From Pokkaliibacter sp046614695 (lineage in GTDB: Bacteria > Pseudomonadota > Gammaproteobacteria > Pseudomonadales > Balneatricaceae): 64,000 bases of DNA. Positions 33,199-41,779 of this stretch are shown one piece after another. Made by a program: the position numbers and the translations under genes. Each line of letters opens with the position of its first letter. The stretch's first letter is position 1. Below the pieces are notes generated by a model. It saw only the letters and a program-made list of their open reading frames with translations, was not told the origin of the DNA and searched no databases. The stretch covers positions 9,218 to 73,217 of the forward strand of contig NZ_JBKKHQ010000025.1 of assembly GCF_046614695.1 (NCBI RefSeq), given 5' to 3'.

Positions 33199-34102
33199 TC
33201 CGGACTGGTCCGAGCGCTTTCTCGCCTTTCTGCAAAAAGAGCGACAGGTTTCCGAGCACACGCTGGATGCCTATCGCCGTGATCTTCTGCACTGTGCTGA
33301 CTGGCTGGCAGAGCAGTCACTGGATTTCAGCGCTGTTGATGCGTCTGTGTTAAGACGCTATCTGGCTGCGCAGCGCCAAAAGCAGCTTTCCAGTCGTACC
33401 CTGCAGCGCCGTCTTTCTGCGCTGCGCTCCCTCTATAAATATGCGGTGCATCAGGGGTGGACTCAGTCCAATCCCTGCGAAGGCTTGCAGGCGCCCAAAG
33501 CCAGCAAGCCGCTGCCGGATGTTGTCAGTGTCGACAAGCTGGGTCAGCTGTTGGATGGTGATGCGCCTGATCCTCTGGAAATCCGTGATCTGGCCATGAT
33601 GGAGTTGATGTATTCCAGCGGACTGCGATTGGCCGAAGTGGTTGATCTTGATCTTGCGGATATCGATATGGCCCAGCGACTGGTGCTGGTGCGCGAAGGT
33701 AAGGGTAACAAAAGCCGCCTTCTGCCTTTGGGTCGTAAGGCGCTCGAGGCGCTGAAGCGCTATCTGCGTGAGCGCACGCTGTTGCTCGACAGTGTTGGCA
33801 GTCAGACACCTGCGGTCTTTATCAGCCAGCGTGGTCAGCGCGTCAGCCGACGTACTGTGCAGCAGCGCCTGGCGCGCTGGGGCAAATTGCAGGGAGCGGA
33901 GCAGCGTCTGCACCCGCATCAGCTGCGGCACTCTTTTGCCAGCCATATGCTGGAGTCCAGCGGTGATTTGCGGGCGGTGCAGGAGTTGCTTGGTCATGCC
34001 GACATCCGCACCACGCAAATCTACACTCACCTCGATTTTCAACATCTGGCGACGGTTTATGACAACGCACACCCCCGTGCCCGCAAAAAATCCTCATCTT
34101 GA
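33191..34102 (+). CDS. xerC: Site-specific tyrosine recombinase XerC
   Basis: 303 residues. With XerD it resolves chromosome dimers at dif. N-terminal SAM-like DNA-binding domain (FLAFLQKERQVSEHTLDAYRRDL), then catalytic residues: Arg in YSSGLRLAEVVDL, Lys in EGKGNKSRLLPLG, HxxR in HPHQLRHSFASHML, His in LLGHADIRTTQ and the Tyr nucleophile in IYTHL. Context dapF-DUF484-xerC-HAD separates it from phage integrases. Overlaps the next gene by 44 nt. Confidence 0.97.
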   Translation: MNNPDWSERFLAFLQKERQVSEHTLDAYRRDLLHCADWLAEQSLDFSAVDASVLRRYLAAQRQKQLSSRTLQRRLSALRSLYKYAVHQGWTQSNPCEGLQAPKASKPLPDVVSVDKLGQLLDGDAPDPLEIRDLAMMELMYSSGLRLAEVVDLDLADIDMAQRLVLVREGKGNKSRLLPLGRKALEALKRYLRERTLLLDSVGSQTPAVFISQRGQRVSRRTVQQRLARWGKLQGAEQRLHPHQLRHSFASHMLESSGDLRAVQELLGHADIRTTQIYTHLDFQHLATVYDNAHPRARKKSSS

Positions 34103-34799
34103 CTGGATCTGCTTCGATCTGGACGACACCTTGTGGGAAACCGACTCGGTTATCCTCAGGGCCAATCAGGCCATGTTTGATTACCTGCATGCACAGGTTC
34201 CCGGCGCGAAGGAATCCCTGACCGCCAGTGACTGGACTCCATTGCGAGATCAGGCGTTGACGCGAACACCTGAGCTTGCGGCCAGCGTTTCGGCGTTGCG
34301 GCTTGAGGTACTGCGTGCAGCGCTGGAGAGTCTGGGGCATGGCGGCGATGATCTGAACCGCTGGCAGCAGGAAGCCTTTCTGGAGTTTCGCCACTGGCGC
34401 AATCAGGTCACCCTGTTTGAAGGTGTCTTGCCTATGCTGGCGGCGCTGCGTGAGCAAGGTTATCGGCTGGGGGTGTTCAGCAATGGTAATGCTGACCTGC
34501 AGGCTATTGGTCTGGCCCATCATTTTGATGTGGTGATGAGCGCAGATGAAATTGGTGCCGCCAAACCTGCGGCGGAGGCCTTCGAAGCCTTGCGTCAGGC
34601 CTGTAATGTACCGATGGCGCGTATCGCTTACGTGGGTGATCATCCGCGTTACGATGTCGAAGGCGCTAATGCTGCAGGGATGGTCAGTGTCTGGGCGAAC
34701 TATCACCGGCGTGAATGGCAGTGGCAGGGGCAACCCGACGTCGAGTTGGTGCATCTGCCCGCGCTTCCAGCACAACTGGCTGACTTTCAGGCTGGGTAA
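34059..34799 (+). CDS. HAD-superfamily phosphatase (YigB-like)
   Basis: 246 residues. HAD motifs: I CFDLDDTLWETD (nucleophile Asp), II GVFSNGNAD, III AAKPAAEAF (Lys), IV YVGDHPRYDVEGANAAGM. YigB-type enzymes dephosphorylate FMN and sugar phosphates; the substrate here is inferred. ATG 34059 gives a protein that begins shortly before motif I; it starts inside xerC (44-nt overlap), as often seen in this cluster. Confidence 0.9.
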   Translation: MTTHTPVPAKNPHLDWICFDLDDTLWETDSVILRANQAMFDYLHAQVPGAKESLTASDWTPLRDQALTRTPELAASVSALRLEVLRAALESLGHGGDDLNRWQQEAFLEFRHWRNQVTLFEGVLPMLAALREQGYRLGVFSNGNADLQAIGLAHHFDVVMSADEIGAAKPAAEAFEALRQACNVPMARIAYVGDHPRYDVEGANAAGMVSVWANYHRREWQWQGQPDVELVHLPALPAQLADFQAG

Positions 34800-34815
34800 G
34801 AGCTGTTGAGACAAT

Positions 34816-34843
34816 AAAAAGCCGCATTAAGCGGCTTTTTTTG
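34816..34843. terminator. Bidirectional terminator between HAD gene and pyrC'
   Basis: AAAAAGCCGC-attaa-GCGGCTTTTT with flanking A and T tracts, 17 nt after the HAD stop and 18 nt before the end of pyrC' (minus). Confidence 0.92.
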
Positions 34844-34860
34844 TAGGCAGAAGAGCGTGG

Positions 34861-36144
34861 TTAGCGCGCCTGATAGACCAGTTCGCCGTCCACCAGTGTG
34901 TAGACCACACGCCCTTTGACGGTTTCGCCGATGAGTGGGCTGTTCTTGCCGGCGGAATAGAGGCTCTCCTCGGTCACCGTCCATTCTTCCTCAGGGTCGA
35001 AAATACAGATGTCCGCGACTGCACCGGTACCAAGCTGACCCAGTGGCAGGCCCAGTACTCGGGCGGGTCCTACGGAAAGTTTGTCGATCAGCTGCTCAAG
35101 GCTCAGCACATCCTGATGCACCAGATGCAGCGCTTGCGCCAGTAGCGTTTCGATACCGCTGATACCGGTTTCGGTCGCGCCGAAAGGCGCACGCTTGGCA
35201 GCTTCATCATGGGGCTGATGGTCGGAGCAGATGGCACTCAGGGTGCCGCCAAGAATGGCTTCACGCAGGCCAGCCCGGTCAATCGCGCTGCGAAGCGGCG
35301 GATTAACATGGTAGGCGCTATTAAAACCGTTGATCTTGGCATCGGTGTAGAGCAGGTGATGCACAGCCACATCCGCAGTCACACGCAGGCCCTTGGCGCG
35401 AGCATCCATAATCAGCTGTGCTGCGCGGGCAGTAGAGAGCTGGCTGAAGTGAGCGCGCACGCCGGTCTGCTCGATGAGCAGCAGGTCACGGGCAACAGCG
35501 ATGGTTTCTGCGGTTTCAGGAATGCCGGCCAGACCAAAACGCAGGGCATTGGCACCGTCATGCATGACGCCGGCATTAGACAGATCCGGGTCTTCGGACT
35601 GGAAAATGACCAGCAGATCGAAGGTGGCAGCGTACTCAAGGCAGCGCATCAGCGTCAGGCTGTTGCGCACCGGATAGCGTCCGTTAGAGACCGCGATACA
35701 GCCAATATCCGACAGACCCTGCATGTTCGCCAGATGTTCGCCATCCAGATTGCGGGTCATGGCGCCGATGGGCAGCACCTTGGAAAAGCCAGCCTGGCGG
35801 GCTTTGTCCATAATCAGCTTGGTCACTGCGGTCGAGTCATTCACCGGGTTGGAATCCGGTGGGCAGCACAGCGTGGTCACACCGCCGGCGGCAGCGGCCA
35901 GGGTTTCACTGCGCAGGGTGCCTTTATGGGTGAAACCGGGCTCACGCATGCTGGCACTCAAGTCGATAAAACCGGGACTGACGACTTTGCCGGTGGCATC
36001 CAGGGTCAGGTCTGGCTCAAAGCCGGGGATAGGTTCATCCAGACTGGCGATGACACCATCCTGTACGTAGATATCCAGAATATCGTCGACGTGGTTGGCC
36101 GGATCAATCAGGCGGCCACCCTTGATCAAAATCTTCATGCTCAT
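34861..36144 (-). CDS. pyrC: Dihydroorotase-like protein without catalytic HxH (PyrC')
   Basis: 427 residues of the class I dihydroorotase fold. The metal motif that normally reads DLHVHLREPG is DLSASMREPG here: His63 and His65 are replaced by Ser. The later loop Asp is kept (CSDHQPHD). In Pseudomonas the pyrB-linked pyrC' product is likewise inactive but needed for assembly of the aspartate transcarbamylase dodecamer; the same role is inferred. The pyrB stop lies 3 nt before the ATG, and AAGGA overlaps that stop, so the two are translationally coupled. A separate active pyrC should exist elsewhere in the genome. Confidence 0.9.
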   Translation of the reverse strand: MSMKILIKGGRLIDPANHVDDILDIYVQDGVIASLDEPIPGFEPDLTLDATGKVVSPGFIDLSASMREPGFTHKGTLRSETLAAAAGGVTTLCCPPDSNPVNDSTAVTKLIMDKARQAGFSKVLPIGAMTRNLDGEHLANMQGLSDIGCIAVSNGRYPVRNSLTLMRCLEYAATFDLLVIFQSEDPDLSNAGVMHDGANALRFGLAGIPETAETIAVARDLLLIEQTGVRAHFSQLSTARAAQLIMDARAKGLRVTADVAVHHLLYTDAKINGFNSAYHVNPPLRSAIDRAGLREAILGGTLSAICSDHQPHDEAAKRAPFGATETGISGIETLLAQALHLVHQDVLSLEQLIDKLSVGPARVLGLPLGQLGTGAVADICIFDPEEEWTVTEESLYSAGKNSPLIGETVKGRVVYTLVDGELVYQAR

Positions 36145-36147
36145 GGC

Positions 36148-37164
36148 TTATCCTTCCTGACCGAAATGCTGTGCCTGCTGTAACTGGCCGGTCACGGCCA
36201 TCGACATCACAGCCATTCGTACGGCAATGCCGTTGCTGACCTGAGTCAGAATCTGTGACTGCGGGCCATCGGCAACAGCGGAGTCAATTTCCACACCGCG
36301 GTTGATGGGGCCAGGGTGCATCACAATCGCATCCGGGTTGGCATAAGCGAGTTTGGCTTCATCCAGACCGTAGAGACGGAAAAACTCGGACTCAGAAGGC
36401 AGCAGGGCATTATTCATGCGCTCTTTCTGCAGACGCAGGGCAACGATCACATCGACACCCTTGAGGCCTTCCTTCATGTCGCGGTAAACCGTCGCACCCA
36501 GGGATTCCAGTGTGTCCGGTACCAGCGTTTTCGGGCCAATCAGGCGGACTTCGTCAGCTCCCAGCGTGTTAAGGGCGTGAATCTCGGAGCGCGCCACGCG
36601 GGAGTGCAGAATGTCACCGACAATAGCGACCTTGAGATTGCTGAAGTCACCCTTGGCACGACGAATCGTCAGCATATCGAGCATCGCCTGGGTCGGATGC
36701 GCATGGCGGCCGTCACCGGCGTTGATGATGGCGACATCCGGGGTCACATATTCGGCAATAAAGTGCGCAGCACCACTATCGGCATGACGCACCACGAACA
36801 TATCGGCACCCATGGCGCGAATGTTCCACAGGGTGTCCTGCAGGGTTTCGCCCTTGGAGGTGGCGGAGGTGCTGATGTTGAGGTTGAGCACGTCGGCAGA
36901 GAGTTTCTGCGCCGCCAGTTCAAAGGTGCTGCGCGTGCGGGTCGAGTTCTCGAAGAACAGGTTAACCACCGTCAGACCGCGTAGCAGAGGCACTTTTTTG
37001 ACCGAGCGACCGGAAGCATCAATGAAGGACTCGGCCGTATCGAGAATTTCAGTTAACAGCTCGCGGGAGAGGCCTTCGGTGGTCAGGAAGTGTCGCAGTT
37101 GCCCCTGATCATTCAGCTGCAACTGGTGTGGTGCAGCAGCATGTGAAGATGAAAGTTGGCTCAT
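36148..37164 (-). CDS. pyrB: Aspartate carbamoyltransferase catalytic chain
   Basis: 338 residues. Joins carbamoyl phosphate to aspartate in pyrimidine synthesis. Motifs: FFENSTRTRSTFELAAQKL (carbamoyl-phosphate site), GDGRHAHPTQAMLD, GDILHSRVARSE, and MHPGPINRGVEID. The N-terminal extension of about 20 residues is typical of the Pseudomonas-type enzyme, whose extension contributes to nucleotide regulation. No pyrI regulatory gene is present, in line with the PyrB-PyrC' holoenzyme type. Confidence 0.97.
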   Translation of the reverse strand: MSQLSSSHAAAPHQLQLNDQGQLRHFLTTEGLSRELLTEILDTAESFIDASGRSVKKVPLLRGLTVVNLFFENSTRTRSTFELAAQKLSADVLNLNISTSATSKGETLQDTLWNIRAMGADMFVVRHADSGAAHFIAEYVTPDVAIINAGDGRHAHPTQAMLDMLTIRRAKGDFSNLKVAIVGDILHSRVARSEIHALNTLGADEVRLIGPKTLVPDTLESLGATVYRDMKEGLKGVDVIVALRLQKERMNNALLPSESEFFRLYGLDEAKLAYANPDAIVMHPGPINRGVEIDSAVADGPQSQILTQVSNGIAVRMAVMSMAVTGQLQQAQHFGQEG

Positions 37165-37191
37165 GGCATGATGTCCAGCTGAATCAATGGG

Positions 37192-37704
37192 TTAGGGCGC
37201 TTTTTCGATCAGTTCAAGCTGCAGGGGCTCAGGGCCGGTCAGCTTGATTTGCTGCCCTTGTCCAAGGGTCAGGCGCTGGCCGAGGATGTCTGGCTGAATT
37301 GGCAGCTCGCGGCGGCCAATATCAAACAGACTCACCAGCGTGACTGAAGCCGGACGGCCGTAATCGAAAATCTCATTGAGGGCGGCGCGGATGGTACGTC
37401 CACTCATGATCACATCATCGACCAGCACCACATGCTGGTCTTCGCAGTGAACGGGTAGGGATGAGGGCTGTACCCGGGGGTGCAGGCCAACGCGGGAGAA
37501 ATCATCGCGGTAGAAGCTGATATCCAGCGTGCCGAGCGGATGCTCCGGATTCAGCGCGTCGTGGAGTTTTTGGGCGATCCAGACACCGCCACTGCGGATG
37601 CCGATCAGAACCGGGTTGTCGATTCCCTGCTCCTGAAGAAAGCAGCGTAGGTCGATGCAAAGCTTGTCGATCAGTTCATCAAGGGGCCGGGGCGCCGACG
37701 ACAT
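37192..37704 (-). CDS. pyrR: PyrR uracil phosphoribosyltransferase/regulator
   Basis: 170 residues. PRPP-binding loop VVLVDDVIMSGRTIRAAL and ligand region IGIRSGGVWIAQKL identify PyrR. In Gram-positives it attenuates pyr transcripts; in pseudomonads it acts mainly with pyrimidine-responsive regulation or as a weak uracil phosphoribosyltransferase. Its ATG abuts the ruvX stop (TAG-ATG), and pyrB starts 27 nt downstream. Confidence 0.94.
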   Translation of the reverse strand: MSSAPRPLDELIDKLCIDLRCFLQEQGIDNPVLIGIRSGGVWIAQKLHDALNPEHPLGTLDISFYRDDFSRVGLHPRVQPSSLPVHCEDQHVVLVDDVIMSGRTIRAALNEIFDYGRPASVTLVSLFDIGRRELPIQPDILGQRLTLGQGQQIKLTGPEPLQLELIEKAP

Positions 37705-38175
37705 CTAGAGATCCTCCAGTCGGGTATGCGAGGGAATCAGCAGGCCATCAGTTAGCCAGCTTTCCACGATCAACTGGGCAGCCAGGGCATCCACAGGATC
37801 ACTGCGGTAATGGCTGGAGCCGCCGCGGGCACGATGAATCTCTTTGGCTTCGCGACTGGTCAGACGCTCATCGGCCAGAAAACAGGGCAGGCCGTAGCGG
37901 ACATGCAGACGATTGGCGAACTTGCGGGCCCGGTGGGCCATTTCGCTGATACTGCCGTCCATATTGAGCGGAATTCCGACCACCAGGGCATCTGGCTGCC
38001 AGTGGGCGACTATTCTACCTAATTCATCCCAGTCAGGGATACCGTCACGGGCGCTAATGGTGCCCGCAGGCGATGCCGTTCCGGTCAAACTTTGACCGAA
38101 AGCAAGTCCAATACGTTTGGCACCAAAATCGAAGGCAAGAACAGTAAAAGGGGAGGGAAGGGAATGGTCAGCCAT
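37705..38175 (-). CDS. ruvX: RuvX/YqgF putative RNase H-like resolvase
   Basis: 156 residues. RNase H fold with FDFGAKRIGLAFGQ (first catalytic Asp), VGIPLNMDGS, and LADERLTSREA, the YqgF signature. The family is involved in pre-16S rRNA 5' processing and possibly Holliday junctions. Overlaps yqgE by 8 nt; conserved yqgE-ruvX pair. Confidence 0.96.
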   Translation of the reverse strand: MADHSLPSPFTVLAFDFGAKRIGLAFGQSLTGTASPAGTISARDGIPDWDELGRIVAHWQPDALVVGIPLNMDGSISEMAHRARKFANRLHVRYGLPCFLADERLTSREAKEIHRARGGSSHYRSDPVDALAAQLIVESWLTDGLLIPSHTRLEDL

Positions 38176-38737
38176 GTCCTGCTTGTGTTGTCAGAAGAGA
38201 AAGGTTGATACCGAGCAATTGGGCGGCACTGTCGAGACGTTGCTCAATCGGAGTATTAAAGATGACCTTGTAATCGGCCTTGCAGCTCAGCCAGAAATTA
38301 TTGGCCATTTCTTCTTCGAGTTGGCCTTCTCCCCAGCCGGCATATCCCAGTGCTATGAGGTAATCCCTGGGGCCCTCATCCTGCGCGATAGCTTCCAGCA
38401 CATCGACCGAGGTGGTAAGGCTCAGATGCTCATTCAGCTCATAGGAAGATTGCCACTGGCTATCGGAGGTTCTGTGTAGCACGAAGCCCCGGTCAGTTTT
38501 CACTGGGCCGCCAATATAAACCGGCGGATTGCGTCGGGGCTTTTCCGGGCTTAGTTCCATGTGCGTTAGGATTTCATCCAGATGCATATGCAGGGGGCGG
38601 TTGATGATCAGCCCCATGGCTCCGTGCTCATTGTGCTCAAACACATAGGTCAGGGAGTGGCCAAAGTGGGGGTCATTAAGACCCGGCATGGCCAGCAGGA
38701 AGTGATCACTGAGTGAGGTGAGCGTTGCCGTTTTCAT
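38168..38737 (-). CDS. YqgE/AlgH family protein
   Basis: 189 residues. DUF179 hallmarks: HFLLAMPGLNDPHFGHSLTY, VFEHNEHGAMGLIINRPL, YIGGPVKTDRGFVLHR, and ALGYAGWGEGQLEEEM. Function unresolved (AlgH influences alginate and virulence regulation in Pseudomonas). Upstream of it the usual neighbour tonB is displaced by about 12 kb of extra genes in this window. Confidence 0.95.
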   Translation of the reverse strand: MKTATLTSLSDHFLLAMPGLNDPHFGHSLTYVFEHNEHGAMGLIINRPLHMHLDEILTHMELSPEKPRRNPPVYIGGPVKTDRGFVLHRTSDSQWQSSYELNEHLSLTTSVDVLEAIAQDEGPRDYLIALGYAGWGEGQLEEEMANNFWLSCKADYKVIFNTPIEQRLDSAAQLLGINLSLLTTQAGHG

Positions 38738-38845
38738 GGGCTAAGTATTGGTGGCTTATGGGTCGGCTGCAAGTAAAACTGCGTTACAGTCATGGGGGCT
38801 GAGTTGTAACGCCGGTTCTCGTTCATCGTCTGTGTGCTCCGCCGT

Positions 38846-39871
38846 TCAGGCGATCTCGACGCCTTGAAGGTCATTGAGGTGACAGGCGGCGATATGTCCG
38901 GGAGCCACTTCTTTAAGCGCAGGAGCTTCAGCTTTGCAGCGTGGCCCGGCGTGGGGGCAGCGAGGATGAAAATGGCAGCCGCTCGGCGGATCAAGAGGTG
39001 AGGGGATCTCTCCCTTGATCGCCAGATAGCGTTTCTTTTCCACTTTAAGGCTCGGTGCCTCGGCCAGTAGCGCCTGAGTGTAAGGGTGGTTCGCGTGAAA
39101 GAAGAGCTCATCCACCGGCGCGCTTTCTACAATTCGGCCCAAATACATGATGACCACACGGTCAGACACATGCTGTACCACGCTCAGGTCATGACTGATA
39201 AACAGATAGGTCAGGTTCAGTTCATGACGCAGCTTTATAAAGAGATTCAGTACCTGAGCCTGAATGGAGACATCCAGGGCTGCGACAGATTCATCGCAGA
39301 TCAGAAACTCCGGGTTCACCGCCAGAGCGCGGGCGATACCGATACGAGCGCGTTGACCACCGGAAAACTGATGTGGATAGCGATCCGCCATGCTGGGGTC
39401 GAGACCGACCTGATCCAGCATGCGGGCGACAAAGTCGTGACGTTCGGCGGCCTTCACCAAGCCATGCACGACGGGGGCTTCCCCAATCAGGTCACGGACA
39501 CGAAGACGTGGATTCAGCGAGGCATAAGGGTCCTGAAAAATCATCTGAATCCCCAGTCTGCGCTGGCGGCGCTGCTCGGGCGTCAGGTGAGACAAATCCT
39601 CGCCTTTCCAGAGAATACGTCCCTCATCCGCGCCATAAAGGCCGGCTGCAATGCGACCGAGGGTGGATTTTCCACAGCCGGACTCACCGACCAGGCCCAC
39701 GACTTCGCCCTTGAAAATATCGACACTGGCCTGATCCAGCGCATGCACACGTGGTGCTGGCGCTAACAGATTGAGCTTCTGGCCCAGACGCTCAATCCAG
39801 TCCGGGCGCGGGCCAAAACTTTTGCTGATCTGCTGCAGGGACAACAGCGGTGTCTGTTGTGCATCAGACAT
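38846..39871 (-). CDS. Oligopeptide ABC transporter ATP-binding protein (OppF/DppF type)
   Basis: 341 residues. ABC motifs: Walker A GESGCGKST, Q-loop FQDPYASLNPR, signature FSGGQRARIGIARAL, Walker B FLICDESVAALD, switch ISHDLSV. C-terminal oligopeptide-type cysteine motif CHFHPRCPHAGPRC, likely binding an Fe-S cluster or metal. ATG 39871 overlaps the preceding oppD-like stop by 8 nt; the upstream extension to 40018 lies within that gene and is not used. Last gene of the transporter operon. Confidence 0.93.
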   Translation of the reverse strand: MSDAQQTPLLSLQQISKSFGPRPDWIERLGQKLNLLAPAPRVHALDQASVDIFKGEVVGLVGESGCGKSTLGRIAAGLYGADEGRILWKGEDLSHLTPEQRRQRRLGIQMIFQDPYASLNPRLRVRDLIGEAPVVHGLVKAAERHDFVARMLDQVGLDPSMADRYPHQFSGGQRARIGIARALAVNPEFLICDESVAALDVSIQAQVLNLFIKLRHELNLTYLFISHDLSVVQHVSDRVVIMYLGRIVESAPVDELFFHANHPYTQALLAEAPSLKVEKKRYLAIKGEIPSPLDPPSGCHFHPRCPHAGPRCKAEAPALKEVAPGHIAACHLNDLQGVEIA

Positions 39872-40892
39872 CCAGAGACTCCTTGGCAGGGGCCGCAGGG
39901 AAACTGACGACCGGGTAGAAACAACGTGCCTGATGAAGTGGTGCCAGTTCCTGCGTGGGAGGCGGCTGGGAGCAGCGCTCATCTGCCCGGCTGCAACGGT
40001 TACGGAAACTGCAGCCATTGGGCAGATTCAGCAGGGAAGGTGTACTGCCGGGAATCTGTAGTAGCGCTTCGCCACGGGCATGGCCACGGGCTTCTGCCGC
40101 TGCGGGTGTTGAGTCCAGCAAGCCCTGAGTGTAGGGATGGGCCGGAAACTCAAGCACATCGCGGGTGATGCCTTGCTCAACAATGCGCCCTGCATACATG
40201 ACGCACACTCGATCCGCGAGGCCTGCCACCACGGAAAGGTCGTGGGTGATCCAGATCAGCGCGGTGCCGGCATCCCGACAGAGCTTTTGAATTTCGAACA
40301 GGATTTGCGCCTGAATCGTCACATCCAGCGCTGTGGTCGGTTCATCGGCGATGATCAGATCCGGTTCATTCAATAGCGCGATGGCAATGGCGACACGCTG
40401 TCGCATACCACCGGAGAGTTGGTGCGGATAGGACTTTAAACGCTCATCCGCTGCCGGAATACCAACGCGCATTAGTGCTTCTAGCGCCCGGGCGCGGGCA
40501 GCCTTGCGGCTGATACGGCGGTGCGCCAGTACGGTTTCGATCATTTGGGTATCAATACGCAGCACCGGATTCAGGGTCATCATTGGATCCTGAAAGATCA
40601 TGGCGATGCGGTTGCCCCGCAGCTTTCGCCACTGGCGTTCGGAGTAAAAACGTAAGTCTTCCCCCTTGAACATGATGCGCCCGCTGGTGATCTGGCCGGG
40701 ATCATCGACCAGACCCATTAATGAGAAACCGGTCATGGACTTGCCTGAACCGGACTCCCCAACCAGCCCCAGAATCTCGCCAGGCTGCAGCGTCAGGCTG
40801 ACATCATTAACGGGCAGGGCGATGCCTTCGCGGCTGCGAAAGGCGGTGGTCAGATGCTCGACGGCCAGCACGGGCGAGGGATGTTGGCTCAT
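39864..40892 (-). CDS. Oligopeptide ABC transporter ATP-binding protein (OppD/DppD type)
   Basis: 342 residues. Walker A GESGSGKSM, Q-loop FQDPMMTLNPV, signature LSGGMRQRVAIAIAL, Walker B LIIADEPTTALD, switch WITHDLSV, and C-terminal CSFRNRCSRADERC. Pairs with the OppF-type ATPase to energise the permease. ATG 40892 lies 2 nt beyond the permease stop; a GTG at 40898 overlapping the stop is an alternative. Confidence 0.93.
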   Translation of the reverse strand: MSQHPSPVLAVEHLTTAFRSREGIALPVNDVSLTLQPGEILGLVGESGSGKSMTGFSLMGLVDDPGQITSGRIMFKGEDLRFYSERQWRKLRGNRIAMIFQDPMMTLNPVLRIDTQMIETVLAHRRISRKAARARALEALMRVGIPAADERLKSYPHQLSGGMRQRVAIAIALLNEPDLIIADEPTTALDVTIQAQILFEIQKLCRDAGTALIWITHDLSVVAGLADRVCVMYAGRIVEQGITRDVLEFPAHPYTQGLLDSTPAAAEARGHARGEALLQIPGSTPSLLNLPNGCSFRNRCSRADERCSQPPPTQELAPLHQARCFYPVVSFPAAPAKESLDV

Positions 40893-40894
40893 GC

Positions 40895-41779
40895 TCACTG
40901 TCTCTGTAGTCGGGGGTTCAGGACATCACGCAGCTGATCCGCCACCAGATTGATGGCAATAATTGTCAGCAGCAGTGCGATACCAGGAAAGAGGCTAATC
41001 CAGTAGCGGCCGGAGTAGAGATACTGAAAACCATTGGAGATCAGCAGGCCCAGAGAGGGTTCGGTCACCGGCAGGCCAAGGCCAAGGAAAGACAGCGTGG
41101 CCTCAAGAGAAATGGCCGCAGCGACCTGAAGAGCCGCCACAATAATGAGAGGTGGCAGGCAGTTGGGTAGCAGGTGGCGCATCAGAATCCGGGGAGTGGA
41201 GAGGCCCAGTAACCGTGCTGCCTCAATGTATTCCTTCTTGTGTTCAACCAGTGCCGCACTGCGGGTGGTGCGGGCATAGTAAGCCCACTGGGAAGCCACC
41301 AGCGCGATGATGATTTTGCCGGTGCCCTGCCCAAAGAGTGCCAGCAGAATCATGGCGGTCAGGATCGAGGGGAAAGAGAGCTGAATATCAGCAATCCGCA
41401 TGATCACCGTTTCCAGTCTTCCGCCGAAGTAGCCGGCGATCAGGCCAACTGTCATGCCGATCAGCAGGGCCAGCACGGTAGAGCTGACGCCGACAATCAC
41501 ACTGATTCGAAGGCCGTAGAGGATGGCGGAGTACATATCCCGGCCCTGCTCATCAGTGCCGAGAATATACGTCATGCCACTACTTTCGCTCACCGAACCC
41601 GGCGGCATGCGTGAATCCATAATGTCGAGTTGCATCAGGTCATAGGGATTCTGTGGCGCCAGCCAGGGTGCAAATACCGCGGCGATGATGATCATTACCA
41701 GAAGCAGCAGCCCCACCAGTGCAATCTTGCTTTTGGCAAAATTGCGAATAAAACGGCCGGTCATTTGTGAGCGCTTCAT
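40895..41779 (-). CDS. Oligopeptide ABC transporter permease (OppC/DppC type)
   Basis: 294 residues. N-terminal membrane helix (LVGLLLLVMIIIAAVFAPWLAPQNPYD) and the OppC-type region LGTDEQGRDMYSAILYGLRISVIVG, then five more helices and the EAA loop (EAARLLGLSTPRILMRHLLPN). Overlaps the upstream permease gene by 4 nt (ATGA). Confidence 0.94.
   Translation of the reverse strand: MKRSQMTGRFIRNFAKSKIALVGLLLLVMIIIAAVFAPWLAPQNPYDLMQLDIMDSRMPPGSVSESSGMTYILGTDEQGRDMYSAILYGLRISVIVGVSSTVLALLIGMTVGLIAGYFGGRLETVIMRIADIQLSFPSILTAMILLALFGQGTGKIIIALVASQWAYYARTTRSAALVEHKKEYIEAARLLGLSTPRILMRHLLPNCLPPLIIVAALQVAAAISLEATLSFLGLGLPVTEPSLGLLISNGFQYLYSGRYWISLFPGIALLLTIIAINLVADQLRDVLNPRLQRQ

Noticed and set aside
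33191..34102. Tyrosine recombinase as a phage or integron integrase
   Set aside because: Gene order dapF-DUF484-xerC-HAD and protein length identify the housekeeping XerC; no attachment sites or phage genes are near.
33843..34814. 323-residue minus-strand open frame
   Set aside because: Antisense to xerC and the HAD phosphatase gene; no motif or start signal.
35209..36183. 324-residue plus-strand open frame
   Set aside because: Antisense to the pyrC' gene; the His/Gln/Gly-rich composition is typical of a reverse-frame shadow.
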